From NCBI RefSeq assembly GCF_900117455.1, contig NZ_FPHO01000003.1:1702501-1766500 (forward strand): a stretch of 64,000 nt of DNA. The letters run 5' to 3'. The stretch comes from Hyphomicrobium sp. CS1GBMeth3 (GTDB taxonomy: Bacteria; Pseudomonadota; Alphaproteobacteria; Rhizobiales; Hyphomicrobiaceae). The position numbers and the translations under genes were made by a program. Below the pieces are notes generated by a model. The model ran no database searches. It was given only the letters and a program-made list of their open reading frames with translations, and was not told the origin of the DNA. Positions 8,798-17,859 of the stretch are shown piece after piece. Position 1 is the first letter of the stretch, and every line of letters begins with the position of its first letter.

Positions 8798-10030
8798 TCA
8801 GCCATCGTATCGGTTAAAAATAAGAGTGGCATTTGTTCCACCGAAACCGAAACTGTTCGACATGACACAGTTAAGCTCGGCGTTGTCGATACGATTGCGG
8901 ACGATCGGCATGTCTTCGAACGCCGGATCCAATTCCTTAATATTAGCACTCTCGCAGATGAATCCGTTGTTCATCATCAATAGCGAGAAGATGCTTTCTT
9001 GCACGCCAATCGCGCCCAGCGAATGTCCCGTGAGGGACTTGGTGGCAGAAATTTTGGGGATTTCGCGGCCCGCGAACACCTCGCGGATGGCCTCGATCTC
9101 CTTCTGGTCGCCGACCGGCGTCGCCGTCGCGTGCGGATTGATGTAGTCAACCTTCTCGATCGGACGGCCGTTCAGGCCCTTCATGGCGAGCTTCATGCAG
9201 CGCGCTGCGCCCTCGCCCGACGGTGCGACCATGTCGAAGCCGTCGGAAGTGGCACCGTAGCCCGTGACCTCGGCATAGATCTTGGCCCCGCGCGCCTTGG
9301 CGTGCTCCAGCTCCTCGAGGACGAGAACGCCCGCGCCGCCCGCGATCACGAAGCCGTCGCGATTCTTGTCATAGGCGCGGCTGGCGACGGCGGGGGTGTC
9401 GTTGAAGTGGGTGGACATGGCGCCCATGGCGTCGAAAAGGACGGACAGCGTCCAGTCCAGCTCCTCGCAACCGCCAGCGAACATGACGTCCTGCTTGCCC
9501 CACTGGATCAGCTCGGCGGCATTGCCAATGCAGTGCGCCGACGTGGAGCAGGCCGACGAGATCGAATAGTTGACGCCCTTGATCTGGAAGCTGGTGGCAA
9601 GCACGGCGGACGGGCCTGAGCACATGCCCTTCGGGACCTCGAACGGCCCGACCTTCTTCGGATCCTTCTCGCGCGCAGTGTCGGCCGACCAGACGATGGC
9701 GCGCGTCGAGGGGCCGCCGGAGCCCATGACGATGCCGGTGCGCTCGTTGACGACGTCGCCTGTTTCGAGACCGGCATCGCGGATGGCCTGATCCATGGCG
9801 ATGTAGTTCCAGCCGACGCCCGCTTCCATGAAGCGTTTGGGCTTGCGCGGAACCTGGGATTCCCAGTCGAGCTGCGGATCGCCGTGCACCTGGCAACGGA
9901 AGCCGAGCTCGGCGTATTTCTCGGCACGCACGATGCCGGACTTGCCCTCTCTGAGGGAGGCGAGCACCTCTTGGGTCGTGTTCCCGATCGAGGACACGAT
10001 ACCCATGCCGGTGACGACCACACGTCTCAT
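8798..10030 (-). CDS. fabB: 3-oxoacyl-[acyl-carrier-protein] synthase I
   Basis: FabB is the condensing enzyme needed to elongate unsaturated acyl chains. The 410-residue protein starts [16 protein letters not shown]. It has the catalytic Cys in [10 protein letters not shown] and the two His residues in [11 protein letters not shown] and [10 protein letters not shown]. The ATG at 10030 follows GAAGGGG with 6-base spacing and is preferred over an in-frame TTG two codons upstream. It lies about 60 bases from fabA on the same strand, so the two almost certainly form one transcript. Confidence 0.96.
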   Translation of the reverse strand: MRRVVVTGMGIVSSIGNTTQEVLASLREGKSGIVRAEKYAELGFRCQVHGDPQLDWESQVPRKPKRFMEAGVGWNYIAMDQAIRDAGLETGDVVNERTGIVMGSGGPSTRAIVWSADTAREKDPKKVGPFEVPKGMCSGPSAVLATSFQIKGVNYSISSACSTSAHCIGNAAELIQWGKQDVMFAGGCEELDWTLSVLFDAMGAMSTHFNDTPAVASRAYDKNRDGFVIAGGAGVLVLEELEHAKARGAKIYAEVTGYGATSDGFDMVAPSGEGAARCMKLAMKGLNGRPIEKVDYINPHATATPVGDQKEIEAIREVFAGREIPKISATKSLTGHSLGAIGVQESIFSLLMMNNGFICESANIKELDPAFEDMPIVRNRIDNAELNCVMSNSFGFGGTNATLIFNRYDG

Positions 10031-10090
10031 CGACAACCCCTTCTTCGCCCGCCTGCCGTCATCCAGAACGCCATCTTATCCCGCTATGGC

Positions 10091-10627
10091 TTATCCGGCG
10101 GCAGGGGCCTCCCCCGCCTCGAATAGACCGACGCGCAGATCGGTCGCGGTGTAGATCACCTCGCCGTCCGCCTTCAGCGTGCCGTCCGCGATGGCGAGCT
10201 TCAGCCGCCGCAGAATCACGCGCTTGAGATCCACCACATACTCGACCTTCTTGACCGAAGGCAGGACCATGCCGGTGAACTTGACCTCTCCCACGCCGAG
10301 CGCCCGGCCCCGTCCGGGGGCGCCGAGCCAGCCGAGGAAGAAGCCCGTGAGCTGCCAGAGGGCGTCGAGCCCCAGGCACCCCGGCATCACCGGATCGCCG
10401 TGGAAATGGCACTTGAAGAACCAATCCACCTGCGGGTTCCCGGCCACTGCCAGCTCGGCCACGACCTGACCCTTCTCGTGGGCCCCTTCGGTATCGGAAA
10501 TATGCGCGATGCGGTCGAACATCAACATGGGAGGGAGCGGCAACTGGGCGTTGCCGGGTCCGAACAGCTCTCCGCGTCCGCAGGCCAGCAAGTCCTCGTA
10601 ATCGTAGCTAGAACGGCGCTCGGCCAT
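10091..10627 (-). CDS. fabA: 3-hydroxydecanoyl-ACP dehydratase/isomerase
   Basis: FabA dehydrates 3-hydroxyacyl-ACP and isomerises the C10 trans-2 product to cis-3, which begins unsaturated fatty-acid synthesis. The 178-residue hot-dog-fold protein has the active-site segment [18 protein letters not shown], with the catalytic His and, further on, LGLDALWQ carrying the Asp. It is the first gene of fabA-fabB-fabI and is divergent from irr, a gene order typical of Hyphomicrobiales. Confidence 0.97.
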   Translation of the reverse strand: MAERRSSYDYEDLLACGRGELFGPGNAQLPLPPMLMFDRIAHISDTEGAHEKGQVVAELAVAGNPQVDWFFKCHFHGDPVMPGCLGLDALWQLTGFFLGWLGAPGRGRALGVGEVKFTGMVLPSVKKVEYVVDLKRVILRRLKLAIADGTLKADGEVIYTATDLRVGLFEAGEAPAAG

Positions 10628-11031
10628 CGATCAGCATTGTCCTTGTGTCAGTGTCCGTCCCCCGGCGCCCGGAGGCGCCTTGCCCCGACCCGCCGGATAC
10701 CCGTGGGGAACAAGCCCGGCCGTCCTTCCGAGGGATGATGCTCGCCAACGCACGCAAGCCGCGTTGTCCTAGCACATCCGGCTGCCGTTCAAACTATAAT
10801 CGGCAGCACCGTCAAGTCGCGGCTTGGAAAAGGTGACGTATTGTCCGATGAACAGAGCGCCCTGGAGTGCGCGAGCGAAGGGGCGTTCGGGCGGAATTTC
10901 TGCCGTTAACAGCGGCTTGGCAGCGGGTTGCGGCGCGGGGGCGGTGCTTCTATACTGAGGCAGTTGGATAATTCGGTATCGACTGCCTGCGCCACGGCCT
11001 GGGCAGAGAGCCTTTCGGGTTGCGATCGAGA
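10628..11031. promoter_or_regulatory. fabA-irr divergent promoter region
   Basis: This 404-base gap between divergent genes must hold the promoters of fabA (left) and irr (right). I looked for an Irr/ICE-type palindrome (TTTAGAA-N-TTCTAAA) and found no convincing match. The AT-richer stretch 10950-10980 (CTTCTATACTG...GGATAATTCGG) is the likeliest irr promoter. No gene is supported in this interval. Confidence 0.5.
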
Positions 11032-11496
11032 ATGAGCGAAGACGTTTCCGACGACCTTCTGACCACCGAGGACACATTGGCCGGCGGGCTGCCGTCTGCA
11101 ATCGCCAATCGTCTTCGTGACGCGGGGCTGCGCCCGACACGCCAGCGCGTGGCACTCGGGATGCTCCTGTTCGGCGGCGAGGACCGGCACGTCTCGGCCG
11201 AGATTCTGCACGCCGAGGCCTTGATGGCCGGCGAGCAGGTGTCACTCGCTACGGTTTACAATACGTTGCACCAGTTCACCGGCGCCGGGCTTCTGAGGGA
11301 GCTCGCGATCGACGGCGGCAAGGCCTACTTCGACACCAACACCTCGAATCACAGCCACTTCTTTATCGAATCCGAAGGCGAGCTGATGGATATCCCAGGC
11401 GATTCGATCCGGGTCGCCGGCGTACCCGAGCCGCCAGAGGGCATGCGCGTAAGCCACATCGACGTCGTCGTGCGCCTAGTCCCAAAGGGAAAATAA
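11032..11496 (+). CDS. irr: Fur-family iron response regulator Irr
   Basis: Irr is the alphaproteobacterial Fur-family repressor/activator that senses haem status and controls iron and haem genes. The 154-residue product has the winged-helix (GLRPTRQRVALGMLLF, then VSLATVYNTLHQFTGAGLL). The C-terminal dimer domain includes the Irr-type YFDTNTSNHSHFFIE. Two differences stand out. There is no N-terminal Cys haem regulatory motif, and the usual HHH haem/metal site is HSH. Irr proteins lacking the N-terminal motif are known, for example in Rhizobium. The ATG at 11032 is preferred over a TTG at 11020. Confidence 0.93.
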   Translation: MSEDVSDDLLTTEDTLAGGLPSAIANRLRDAGLRPTRQRVALGMLLFGGEDRHVSAEILHAEALMAGEQVSLATVYNTLHQFTGAGLLRELAIDGGKAYFDTNTSNHSHFFIESEGELMDIPGDSIRVAGVPEPPEGMRVSHIDVVVRLVPKGK

Positions 11497-11517
11497 GGGC
11501 AATTTGCCCATCGTTCC

Positions 11518-12087
11518 CTATTTGACGACCTCGTTTTCGTAGACTCCCCAGAGCTGCTTTTGCGGCATGTATCCGCGGAAGCGGTCGATCGTGATGCGAC
11601 ACCAGCGCCCATCGCAGGAATGGATGTTGGCGATGACGCCCGCTTCCACTACGGCGACCGTGCGGGAGCGCTCGCTGTCGCTGTTGCGCACCTCCACCTG
11701 CGGCGCGGACTGGCCTGCTTTGAGGTCCCACGGCGTGACGAGCGCCGTTCGTCGCCCGGAAAGCAGCGACTGCAGCACCCAGCCGGTCGCGCCCTCCGCA
11801 TCGCGCACTTGCCGCCAGGTCTCGTATTCGCTGATGACCTCCACCGGCAGGCCCGCGCGCCGATAGACCCAGGACGTCGGATAGTCGGTGCCGGGCCCCG
11901 CGCGCAGGTTCACTCGGTCGGCCTTGAGGCTGACAAACCGCGGCAGCGGAAGCCCACTCGAGGATGCAGCCGGCGACGAGGCGGGAGGCGCCTGCTGCTC
12001 TGCGCCGCCGGCCAGCGCCGTTCCGGCCCAAACTGCAAGCACGGCAAGCGCCGTTCCAGCCACCAAACCCCGGCAATTCAATCGCAT
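11518..12087 (-). CDS. Exported bacterial SH3-domain protein
   Basis: This 189-residue protein has a Sec signal peptide (MRLNCRGLVAGTALAVLAVWAGTALA). Two SH3-like (SH3b/DUF1058) repeats follow, with typical motifs VNLRAGPGTDYPTSWVYRRAGLPVEVI and VIANIHSCDGRWCRI. Such proteins bind cell-wall peptides or act as envelope scaffolds; no catalytic residues are seen. The start at 12087 follows GGGGAACTTGG and is preferred to an upstream in-frame ATG at 12135. It converges with irr, with only 21 bases between the stop codons. Confidence 0.85.
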   Translation of the reverse strand: MRLNCRGLVAGTALAVLAVWAGTALAGGAEQQAPPASSPAASSSGLPLPRFVSLKADRVNLRAGPGTDYPTSWVYRRAGLPVEVISEYETWRQVRDAEGATGWVLQSLLSGRRTALVTPWDLKAGQSAPQVEVRNSDSERSRTVAVVEAGVIANIHSCDGRWCRITIDRFRGYMPQKQLWGVYENEVVK

Positions 12088-12210
12088 CCAAGTTCCCCGC
12101 AAAGCCTGCCCCGTATTTCTCCCGCCGCCACACAATCCATCACTTTGTCACGGGCATGACCTTCTGTTAGACACTGCCCCGAGACCGTGGATCCCGCCTG
12201 TGGAAGAGAT

Positions 12211-13209
12211 ATGCCCAACCCCCCGAAGAAGCCAGTCGTCATCGTCACGCGCAAGCTGCCGGATGTGGTCGAAACCCGCATGCGCGAGCTCTTCGATGCG
12301 AGGCTCAACACCGACGACACGCCCCTGACGCAGGCGCAGCTCGCAGACGCTGTCAGAAGTGCCGACGTTCTCGTACCCACCGTGACCGATCGCATCGACC
12401 GTGCCGTCATTTCGCAGGCGGGACCGCAACTGCGGCTGATCGCCAACTTCGGGACCGGCGTCGACAACATCGATCTCGACACCGCACGCAACCGCGCCAT
12501 CACGGTCACCAACACGCCAGGGGTGCTGACCGAGGACACCGCCGACATGACCATGGCGCTGATTCTCGCAGTGCCGCGTCGCGTTGCCGAGGGTGCCGCT
12601 TACCTCAAGGACCCAAAGAGCAAATGGGCCGGGTGGTCACCGACCTGGATGCTCGGCCATCGCATCTTCGGAAGGCGACTCGGAATTGTCGGCATGGGCC
12701 GCATCGGCCAGGCGGTGGCGCAGCGCGCCAAGGCGTTCGGCCTGCAGATCCACTATCACAACCGCAAGCGCGTTACCGTGGATATAGAGGAGGAGCTGGA
12801 GGCCACCTACTGGGAGAGCCTCGACCAGATGCTCTCGCGCATGGACATCGTCTCCATAAACTGTCCGCATACGCCGGCGACCTACCATCTGATCTCGGCG
12901 CGGCGGCTGAAGCTCCTGAAGCCCTCGGCCTACATCGTGAACACCGCGCGCGGCGAGGTGATTGACGAGAACGAGCTGGCCCGCCTGATCGAGGCCGGCT
13001 CCATCGCTGGCGCGGGTCTCGACGTCTTTGAGCACGAGCCGGCGATCAACCCGAAGCTGCTTGCGTCCGAGCGCGTGGTCGCACTTCCGCACATGAGCAG
13101 CGCCACCATCGAAGGGCGCATCGACATGGGCGAGAAGGTGATCATCAACATCAAGGCCTTCCTCGACGGACATGTGCCGCCGGACAAGGTGCACCCTGCG
13201 ATGTTCTGA
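12211..13209 (+). CDS. D-isomer-specific 2-hydroxyacid dehydrogenase (glyoxylate/hydroxypyruvate reductase-like)
   Basis: This 332-residue NAD(P)-dependent oxidoreductase probably reduces glyoxylate or hydroxypyruvate, or oxidises D-glycerate. It has the NAD-binding motif GIVGMGRIGQAVAQRA at about residue 155. The catalytic Arg-Glu-His triad maps to NTARGEVIDE, LDVFEHEPAIN and LPHMSSAT. The start at 12211 follows GGAAGAG at 6 bases and is better than a GTG at 12187. It is divergent from the SH3 gene. Exact substrate is uncertain within this large family. Confidence 0.88.
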   Translation: MPNPPKKPVVIVTRKLPDVVETRMRELFDARLNTDDTPLTQAQLADAVRSADVLVPTVTDRIDRAVISQAGPQLRLIANFGTGVDNIDLDTARNRAITVTNTPGVLTEDTADMTMALILAVPRRVAEGAAYLKDPKSKWAGWSPTWMLGHRIFGRRLGIVGMGRIGQAVAQRAKAFGLQIHYHNRKRVTVDIEEELEATYWESLDQMLSRMDIVSINCPHTPATYHLISARRLKLLKPSAYIVNTARGEVIDENELARLIEAGSIAGAGLDVFEHEPAINPKLLASERVVALPHMSSATIEGRIDMGEKVIINIKAFLDGHVPPDKVHPAMF

Positions 13210-13274
13210 AACAATTGGCCCTGATGCGGGCGTCGCGCTCGCATTGGGGCGCAGACCCGGTCTCGATGCAGAAG

Positions 13275-14114
13275 CTAAGCCGCCGGCCGTGCCGATTGCG
13301 CGCCCGCGTCGGTGACCTCGTCCGTCCAGACCTTGAACGACTTCAGGAGATGCGGGCCGAAGCTATGGATCAGCGGCACGTCGGTCGCGTCGCGGCCATG
13401 CGCGACAGCGATGCGTCCGATGCGCGGCCTGTTATGGCGGGCATCGAACGTGCACCAGCGGCCGCCCAGGTAGACCTCGCACCAGGCGCTGAAATCCATC
13501 GCCGCCGGATCCGGCGGCACGCCGATATCGCCAAGGTAGCCGTTTACGTATCGGGCCGGGATGTTGAGACAGCGGCAAAGCGCGATGGTGAGATGCGCGA
13601 AGTCGCGGCAAACGCCGACGCGCTCGTAGAACGCGTCGGCAGCCGTACGCGTCGCCCGTGCGTGCTGGTAGCCGAACGTCAGATGATCGTGCACGAAATC
13701 GACAATTGTCTGCACGCGCGTCCAGCCTGGCGGCAAAGATCCGAACCGGTCCCAGGCCAGTTCGCTGAGCCTATCGGTTTCGCAATAACGGCTGCCGAGC
13801 AGGTAGACGAGAACGTCGTCTGGCAATTCTGGAATCGGAATCTCGGCGAGACTTTCATCGACAAGGTCGGACTTGCCCGAGTCGCGGATCGTCCCGCTGA
13901 GCGTCAGACGGAACTCACCCGCGGGCGCCACCAGGCGCCGGCAGATATTTCCGAACTGGTCGCGGTACTTTGAAACCGCCACCTCGGGTGTGGTGACGAA
14001 TGGGCCTTCGCCGGTGATGTCACCGCGTCGTTCGGCGCGGATGTCGAGAAGCGTAATGAGCGGCGTGGATTGAGCAGCGGTGATGGAAATGTCGAAGCCG
14101 TAATTGATGAGCAT
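13275..14114 (-). CDS. Transglutaminase-like cysteine protease family protein
   Basis: This 279-residue protein has an N-terminal beta-rich region (MLINYGFDISITAAQSTPLI) and a transglutaminase-like core. The nucleophile region is RVGVCRDFAHLTIALCR and the catalytic His/Asp region is CTFDARHNRPRIG. Bacterial members are thought to be peptidases or amide-modifying enzymes of unknown substrate. The ATG at 14114 follows an excellent GGAGGCGATTTC. The 100 residues upstream in frame lack similarity. It has no signal peptide and is divergent from pip. Confidence 0.85.
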   Translation of the reverse strand: MLINYGFDISITAAQSTPLITLLDIRAERRGDITGEGPFVTTPEVAVSKYRDQFGNICRRLVAPAGEFRLTLSGTIRDSGKSDLVDESLAEIPIPELPDDVLVYLLGSRYCETDRLSELAWDRFGSLPPGWTRVQTIVDFVHDHLTFGYQHARATRTAADAFYERVGVCRDFAHLTIALCRCLNIPARYVNGYLGDIGVPPDPAAMDFSAWCEVYLGGRWCTFDARHNRPRIGRIAVAHGRDATDVPLIHSFGPHLLKSFKVWTDEVTDAGAQSARPAA

Positions 14115-14249
14115 GAAATCGCCTCCGTATACGAAAAATAACGCCGAAGGCAGCGCGTGCGTTCCGCGCTGTTGATGCCCGAAAATTAAGCACTTGAATG
14201 CGCGGGCTCGCTGCCGCACGGTGCCAGTTCTGAATTGGATTTTCCACCA

Positions 14250-15206
14250 ATGTCTTCGCATGCTGCCAAGCGCGAGCCGCCGCGCCCCTTCGATGCCATC
14301 ATGCTCGCCGTCGGCGACGGACACTGGCTTTATGTCGAGGAGGTTGGCGCGCGCGGCGGCATCCCGGCACTCTTTCTGCACGGCGGACCTGGCAGCGGCT
14401 CGCAGCACCATCACCGACTGCTATTCGAGCCCGACCGTTTCCACGCTGTGCTGTTCGATCAGCGCGGCGCCGGCCGCAGCCATCCCTATCTGTCGACGCA
14501 TGCCAACACCACGCAACATCTCGTGGCCGACATCGAGCGCATCCGCGAGCACATGGGCTTCGATCGGATGCTGATCGTCGGTGGCTCGTGGGGCTCGACG
14601 CTGGCGCTCGCGTATGCAGAAGCTCATCCGGAGCGAGTGTCGGGGCTCGTGTTGCGCGCTGTGTTCCTCGGCACCGACGATGAGGTCGATTGGGCGTTTC
14701 GCCGTGGGCCTGCCGAGTTGCGCCCCGATCTCTACGAAAGCTTCGTCACGGCGCTGCCGGAGGAAGAGCGCGTCGACCCGCTGCGCGCGTACGTTGCCCG
14801 CCTCACCGGAGCAGACACCGAGGCCCGTGACGCCGCGGCGCGCGCGTGGTTCCAGTTCGAGCGTACGCTGTCGGAATTTGCGCCGGCGACGGAGACGCTG
14901 CCCAACGGCCTGCCCGCGCACGGGCGCGTGCCGACGACGCCGATCCTCGAGGCGCACTACATCGCAAACAGCTTTTTCCTTGCGCCGAATGCCCTTCTTG
15001 ACGGCGCAAGCCGGCTGGGTTCAATTCCCGGCGTGATCGTGCAGGGTCGTTACGATCTCTTGTGTCCGCCGCGTGCGGCCTATGAGCTCGCCAGGCGCTG
15101 GCCCGGCGCACGCCTCGAGATCGCACCCGCAGCCGGCCATGCCATGAGCGAGCCCGGCATCTTCGATGGCATGAAGCGCGCGGTCGATAAGCTTTCAGGA
15201 CTATAA
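14250..15206 (+). CDS. pip: Proline iminopeptidase
   Basis: This alpha/beta-hydrolase (318 residues) removes N-terminal proline from peptides. The oxyanion loop HGGPGSG and DQRGAGRSHP are present. The nucleophile elbow VGGSWGSTLALAYA and the C-terminal His in PAAGHAMSE complete the triad with an Asp (GRYDLLCP). The set matches peptidase family S33. The start at 14250 is preferred over a TTG at 14235. It is followed by trhO within 8 bases, so the two are probably co-transcribed. Confidence 0.93.
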   Translation: MSSHAAKREPPRPFDAIMLAVGDGHWLYVEEVGARGGIPALFLHGGPGSGSQHHHRLLFEPDRFHAVLFDQRGAGRSHPYLSTHANTTQHLVADIERIREHMGFDRMLIVGGSWGSTLALAYAEAHPERVSGLVLRAVFLGTDDEVDWAFRRGPAELRPDLYESFVTALPEEERVDPLRAYVARLTGADTEARDAAARAWFQFERTLSEFAPATETLPNGLPAHGRVPTTPILEAHYIANSFFLAPNALLDGASRLGSIPGVIVQGRYDLLCPPRAAYELARRWPGARLEIAPAAGHAMSEPGIFDGMKRAVDKLSGL

Positions 15207-15213
15207 GTCGGCG

Positions 15214-16017
15214 ATGCCCGTCACAGTCTCGACATTCTATAAGTTTGCGGCCGTCGCGGAGCCCGCCGTCCTGCGGGAAAGCCTGCTTGCAGTCGCGCGC
15301 GAGCAGGAGATCAAGGGCACGATCCTCATCGCGCCGGAAGGCATCAACGCGACCATCGCCGGCCCCGACGCGGGCGTGCGCAACGTCCTTGCCTGGCTTC
15401 GCGCCGACGCGCGGTTCGCCGATCTGACGAGCAAGGAATCCTACACGGATGAGATGCCGTTCGGACGTCTCAAGGTGAGGCTCAAGCGCGAGATCGTCAC
15501 TCTGCGCCGGCCCGAGGCAGATCCGTCTGAGCGCGTTGGCACCTACGTCAAGCCGGCCGATTGGAACGCTCTGATCGCAGATCCCGACGTCCTCGTCGTC
15601 GACACCCGCAACGCCTACGAGGTCGGTATCGGGACGTTCCCTGGCGCGATCGACCCCGAGACGCGCACCTTCGGCGAGTTCCCGGACTTCGTCGCGCGCA
15701 ATCTTGATCCCGCAAAGCACAAGCGCGTCGCCATGTTCTGCACGGGCGGCATCCGCTGCGAGAAGGCCTCGGCCTTCATGCTGTCGCAAGGCTTTCCGGA
15801 GGTCTACCACCTCGAAGGCGGCATCCTGAAATACCTCGAGACGGTCGCGCCGGAGGAAAGCCTGTGGCAGGGCGAATGCTTCGTCTTCGACGAGCGTGTG
15901 GCGCTGGAGCACGGCGTAAAGCCCGGCTCGCACTTTATGTGCAAAGCGTGTGGCGCACCCATCCCGGCTGGGGATGAGCACGCACACGCCGCACGCTGCC
16001 CGCGCCTCAGTCGGTGA
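15214..16017 (+). CDS. trhO: tRNA uridine(34) hydroxylase TrhO (rhodanese-type)
   Basis: TrhO (formerly YceA) makes 5-hydroxyuridine at tRNA position 34, an oxygen-dependent step toward 5-oxyacetyl/methoxyuridine. The 267-residue protein has the N-terminal acylphosphatase-like domain (GTILIAPEGINATIAG). The rhodanese loop MFCTGGIRCEK carries the catalytic Cys at residue 176. A C-terminal Cys/His cluster (CKACGAPIPAGDEH...C) follows. Motifs and length are complete. Its stop region overlaps the 3' end of the convergent SMR gene by 11 bases. Confidence 0.94.
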   Translation: MPVTVSTFYKFAAVAEPAVLRESLLAVAREQEIKGTILIAPEGINATIAGPDAGVRNVLAWLRADARFADLTSKESYTDEMPFGRLKVRLKREIVTLRRPEADPSERVGTYVKPADWNALIADPDVLVVDTRNAYEVGIGTFPGAIDPETRTFGEFPDFVARNLDPAKHKRVAMFCTGGIRCEKASAFMLSQGFPEVYHLEGGILKYLETVAPEESLWQGECFVFDERVALEHGVKPGSHFMCKACGAPIPAGDEHAHAARCPRLSR

Positions 16018-16324
16018 CGAGCTTCAGCCCGGCGAGTGACGCAATCAACAGGGCGAGAAACGCGAGACGCGCCACCGTGACTGGCTCGTCGAAGTAGAGG
16101 ATGCCGGTCACGACAGTGCCGACTGCGCCGAGCCCACCCCAGACCGCGTAGGCCGTGCCGAGCGGGATCGTTGCCGTGGACTTCGCAACGCAGAAGAAGC
16201 TGACGCCGGCCAGAGCCAGAACGAGCAAGGTCGGTCCTAGTTTCGTGAAGCCGTCCGTGTAGCGGATGGCGGTGGTGAAGGCGACCTCGATGACGCCTGC
16301 AATCATAAGGTAGATCCAGCTCAA
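16007..16324 (-). CDS. Small multidrug resistance (SMR) family transporter, copy 1
   Basis: This 105-residue, four-TM drug/metabolite exporter subunit has the essential membrane Glu in TM1 (AGVIEVAFTTAIRYTDGF, residue 13). The SMR signature is in TM3 (GTAYAVWGGLGAVGTV). SMR proteins act as antiparallel dimers exporting cations such as quaternary amines or guanidinium; the substrate is not predictable here. A very close paralog lies at 21586-21903. It ends inside the last codons of the convergent trhO gene. Confidence 0.93.
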   Translation of the reverse strand: MSWIYLMIAGVIEVAFTTAIRYTDGFTKLGPTLLVLALAGVSFFCVAKSTATIPLGTAYAVWGGLGAVGTVVTGILYFDEPVTVARLAFLALLIASLAGLKLVTD

Positions 16325-16341
16325 ACCCGCCCCCTAACTTG

Positions 16342-16491
16342 TCAGCGGTAAGCCGCCCAGCGGTGATCTTCTGCGTCCATCTCACCGTTATCATTGGCAG
16401 CGTACCACGGTGGCGGGTCGGGCTCCTTGAGGCGGGTGGTGACAAGCAACTCCTCGAAGAAGCGGACCAAGCTCTCGATTGCGAACAGCAT
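16342..16491 (-). CDS. Small hypothetical protein (49 aa)
   Basis: A short reading frame starts MLFAIESLVRFFEELLVTTRLKEP and ends EDHRWAAYR. The ATG at 16491 follows GGAGAGCGTC, a good ribosome site, while the longer in-frame starts do not. The N-terminal half is an amphipathic, possibly membrane-associated helix; the C-terminal half is polar with a PPPWYAANDN segment. Function is unknown. It lies 17 bases upstream of SMR copy 1 on the same strand and may be co-transcribed with it. Confidence 0.55.
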   Translation of the reverse strand: MLFAIESLVRFFEELLVTTRLKEPDPPPWYAANDNGEMDAEDHRWAAYR

Positions 16492-16595
16492 GACGCTCTC
16501 CATCAGCTCGTGTGTTGAGCCGACAGTGCGCCGTGCGGAGCAGCGGCACAAACGCCTTTGCTTTACATAAGGTGTAAGATTTTGTTACATATCCC

Positions 16596-17540
16596 ATGGC
16601 TCGTAACCTCCCTCCGCTCAATGCCTTAAAGGCGTTCGAAGCTGCCGCGCGTCACGAAAGCTTCACGGCTGCTGCGCGCGAGCTGAACGTCACCCATGCC
16701 GCCATCAGCCGCCACATTCGCGAGCTTGAAGGCTGGCTCGGCGGCAAGCTATTCGTACGCACGGGCCGCGGCGTCGAGCTGACGGAGCGCGGCCGCGGTT
16801 ACGCCTCAGAGCTGACGCGTGGCTTCGACGTCATCGCACAGGCGACGGAGAGCGTGTCGGGGCGGCGTCGCCGCCGGCGCCAGAAGCTCGCGGTCAGCGT
16901 CGAGCCGTCTCTGGCTGCGCTGTGGTTGGTGCCGAGGCTCGGCCGCTTCACCGCCGCCAATCCCGACGTCGATCTTGTCCTGGACTCGACGAGCCGCTTA
17001 GTCGACTTCGCACGCGACGAGGCAGACGTCGGCATCCGCTACGGCCGCGGCGGCTGGCCGGGCGTCACCGCCGATCTTTTGACCGGAACACATCTGACGC
17101 CGGTCGCGAGCCCGGCGCTGCTTGAGACCAAGAGAATCCGAACGCCGGCGGAGCTGCCGCCGGGCCTCCTCTTGCAGGAAGAGTCGCGCCGCTACTGGGA
17201 TGAATGGCTGACCGCCGCCCGCGTTGCCGATCGCGTATCGCCCGAGGGGCCGACGCTCGGCCTCCACCTCACCATTCCCGCCGCCGAGGCTTGCCAGGGC
17301 TTTGCGCTCGCCGACGAGGTGATTGCAGGAGACGCGCTGGTCGGCGGTCGTCTCGTGCGGCCGTTCGGAATTGCGGTCGAAAGCTATGGCTACTTTCTCG
17401 TGCGCGGCGCGGAACGCAAGGAAACGCGCGCCATGGCAGCGTTTCATGCCTGGGTCGCGGCCGAGATTGCCGATACGCTCGAGGCCGTGGCCAAAACAAA
17501 CGCTCTGTCCGTCGCGAGCGGCAAGCGCCGCACTGGCTAG
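16596..17540 (+). CDS. LysR-family transcriptional regulator, GcvA-like
   Basis: This 314-residue regulator has an N-terminal winged helix-turn-helix (LNALKAFEAAARHESFTAAARELNVTHAAISRHIRELE) typical of the GcvA subgroup. A LysR substrate-binding domain follows (DVDLVLDSTSRLVDF, DVGIRYGRG). An unusual run of nine basic residues broken by one Gln (GRRRRRRQK, about residue 90) links the two domains. It is divergent from the small ORF/SMR pair, which may therefore be its target. That link rests on position alone. Confidence 0.9.
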   Translation: MARNLPPLNALKAFEAAARHESFTAAARELNVTHAAISRHIRELEGWLGGKLFVRTGRGVELTERGRGYASELTRGFDVIAQATESVSGRRRRRRQKLAVSVEPSLAALWLVPRLGRFTAANPDVDLVLDSTSRLVDFARDEADVGIRYGRGGWPGVTADLLTGTHLTPVASPALLETKRIRTPAELPPGLLLQEESRRYWDEWLTAARVADRVSPEGPTLGLHLTIPAAEACQGFALADEVIAGDALVGGRLVRPFGIAVESYGYFLVRGAERKETRAMAAFHAWVAAEIADTLEAVAKTNALSVASGKRRTG

Positions 17541-17550
17541 CGCTCCGTGC

Positions 17551-17766
17551 TTAACGCTTGCTCCAGCGCAGCGCCAGCCAAAGGCCCGCGATGAGACCGA
17601 CAAGCCCACCGACGGGGCCGATGCCGAACACCGCCGTCATGCTCCGCTCGCCCTCGAACTCCGTCAGCCCGAAAGCGCCGCCGAATGCGATCGTGGCGCA
17701 CGCAGCAATAACCCATCCTGCAACGGTGCCGAGGAGCCCGGCGACGAGAACGATAACAGCTCTCAT
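17551..17766 (-). CDS. Small two-TM membrane protein
   Basis: A 71-residue protein starts MRAVIVLVAGLLGTVAGWVIAAC. It has two predicted hydrophobic helices (the first 25 residues and GIGPVGGLVGLIAGLWLALRW) and a short polar loop. No family is recognised. The ATG at 17766 is chosen because the hydrophobic segment starts there; the 28 residues upstream in frame are Arg/Ser-rich and unlikely. It ends 10 bases from the LysR stop on the opposite strand and lies downstream of the WD40 gene. Confidence 0.6.
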   Translation of the reverse strand: MRAVIVLVAGLLGTVAGWVIAACATIAFGGAFGLTEFEGERSMTAVFGIGPVGGLVGLIAGLWLALRWSKR

Positions 17767-17859
17767 GAAAGATCCACGTTGAAACGCGCGGGGCCCCGAC
17801 GCGCCGCATACCGATGATAACGGCTCGCGCGCGCGGTGTCGCCCGCGCAAATCGCGGGT

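Noticed and set aside
10740..11031. Iron-control element upstream of irr
   Set aside because: No palindrome close to TTTAGAA-N-TTCTAAA was seen.
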